The translations under genes were made by a program, and so were the position numbers. From positions 1 through 5,624 of the forward strand of contig JAVBLV010000015.1 of NCBI GenBank assembly GCA_031553195.1: 5,624 bases of DNA, written 5' to 3'. Shown here piece after piece: positions 5,601-5,624 of this stretch. Numbering within the stretch: the first letter of the stretch is position 1; every line of letters begins with the position of its first letter. Under the pieces are notes generated by a model that was not told where the DNA came from, did not search any database, and saw only the letters and a program-made list of their open reading frames with translations. This stretch comes from JAVBLV01 sp031553195 (lineage in GTDB: Bacteria; Bacteroidota; Bacteroidia; Bacteroidales; P3).

Positions 5601-5624
5601 AGGGGTTGGAATAACAGCGTCGAC

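Noticed and set aside
1..5624. CRISPR array, tRNA gene, toxin-antitoxin or phage module
   Set aside because: Scanning found no regularly spaced short repeats, no tRNA cloverleaf, and no protein of such systems.

Overview
The window looks like a piece of a low-GC Bacteroidetes chromosome, most likely a Bacteroidales relative. Three things point there: the style of the proteins (a CCA-adding enzyme with an HD domain, a MiaA with a GGSGMY motif, and an OmpA-type protein with an N-terminal Bacteroidetes-style lectin-like sandwich), a good TAnnTTTG -7 promoter element in front of the RNase P RNA gene, and the lack of Shine-Dalgarno sequences. Genus or species cannot be read from the sequence.

Layout, left to right. 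Positions 1-224 hold no supported gene; they contain a degenerate repeat fragment (about 80-153, minus orientation). Positions 225-388 are a self-complementary, MITE-like element that ends 10 bp before the start codon of a small four-helix membrane protein (399-869), which may have lost its native 5' end. The RNase P RNA gene rnpB follows (about 1028-1412), with its own promoter box. A second, diverged copy of the palindromic element (1413-1572) begins at the last base of the rnpB T-run, and behind it lies a short GC-rich repeat relic (about 1612-1691). Then three same-strand genes follow without any real gap: cca (1805-3226, TTG start), miaA (3231-4154, 4 bp after cca) and a secreted OmpA-family envelope protein (4144-5343, overlapping miaA by 11 bp). 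The last 280 bp contain another partial repeat (about 5380-5461) and a GC-rich stem-loop, and no supported gene.

Functionally the centre of the window is about tRNA maturation. RNase P RNA makes the tRNA 5' end, the CCA-adding enzyme completes the 3' end, and MiaA prenylates A37 in the anticodon loop. The OmpA-family gene is attached to the end of this transcription unit by overlap but belongs to the cell envelope. All intergenic regions longer than about 200 bp carry copies or fragments of repeats, which is the most unusual aspect of the window: two full palindromic copies and two partial copies of what may be the parent insertion sequence. I found no CRISPR array, defence system or tRNA gene, and no convincing new biological system beyond this repeat family.
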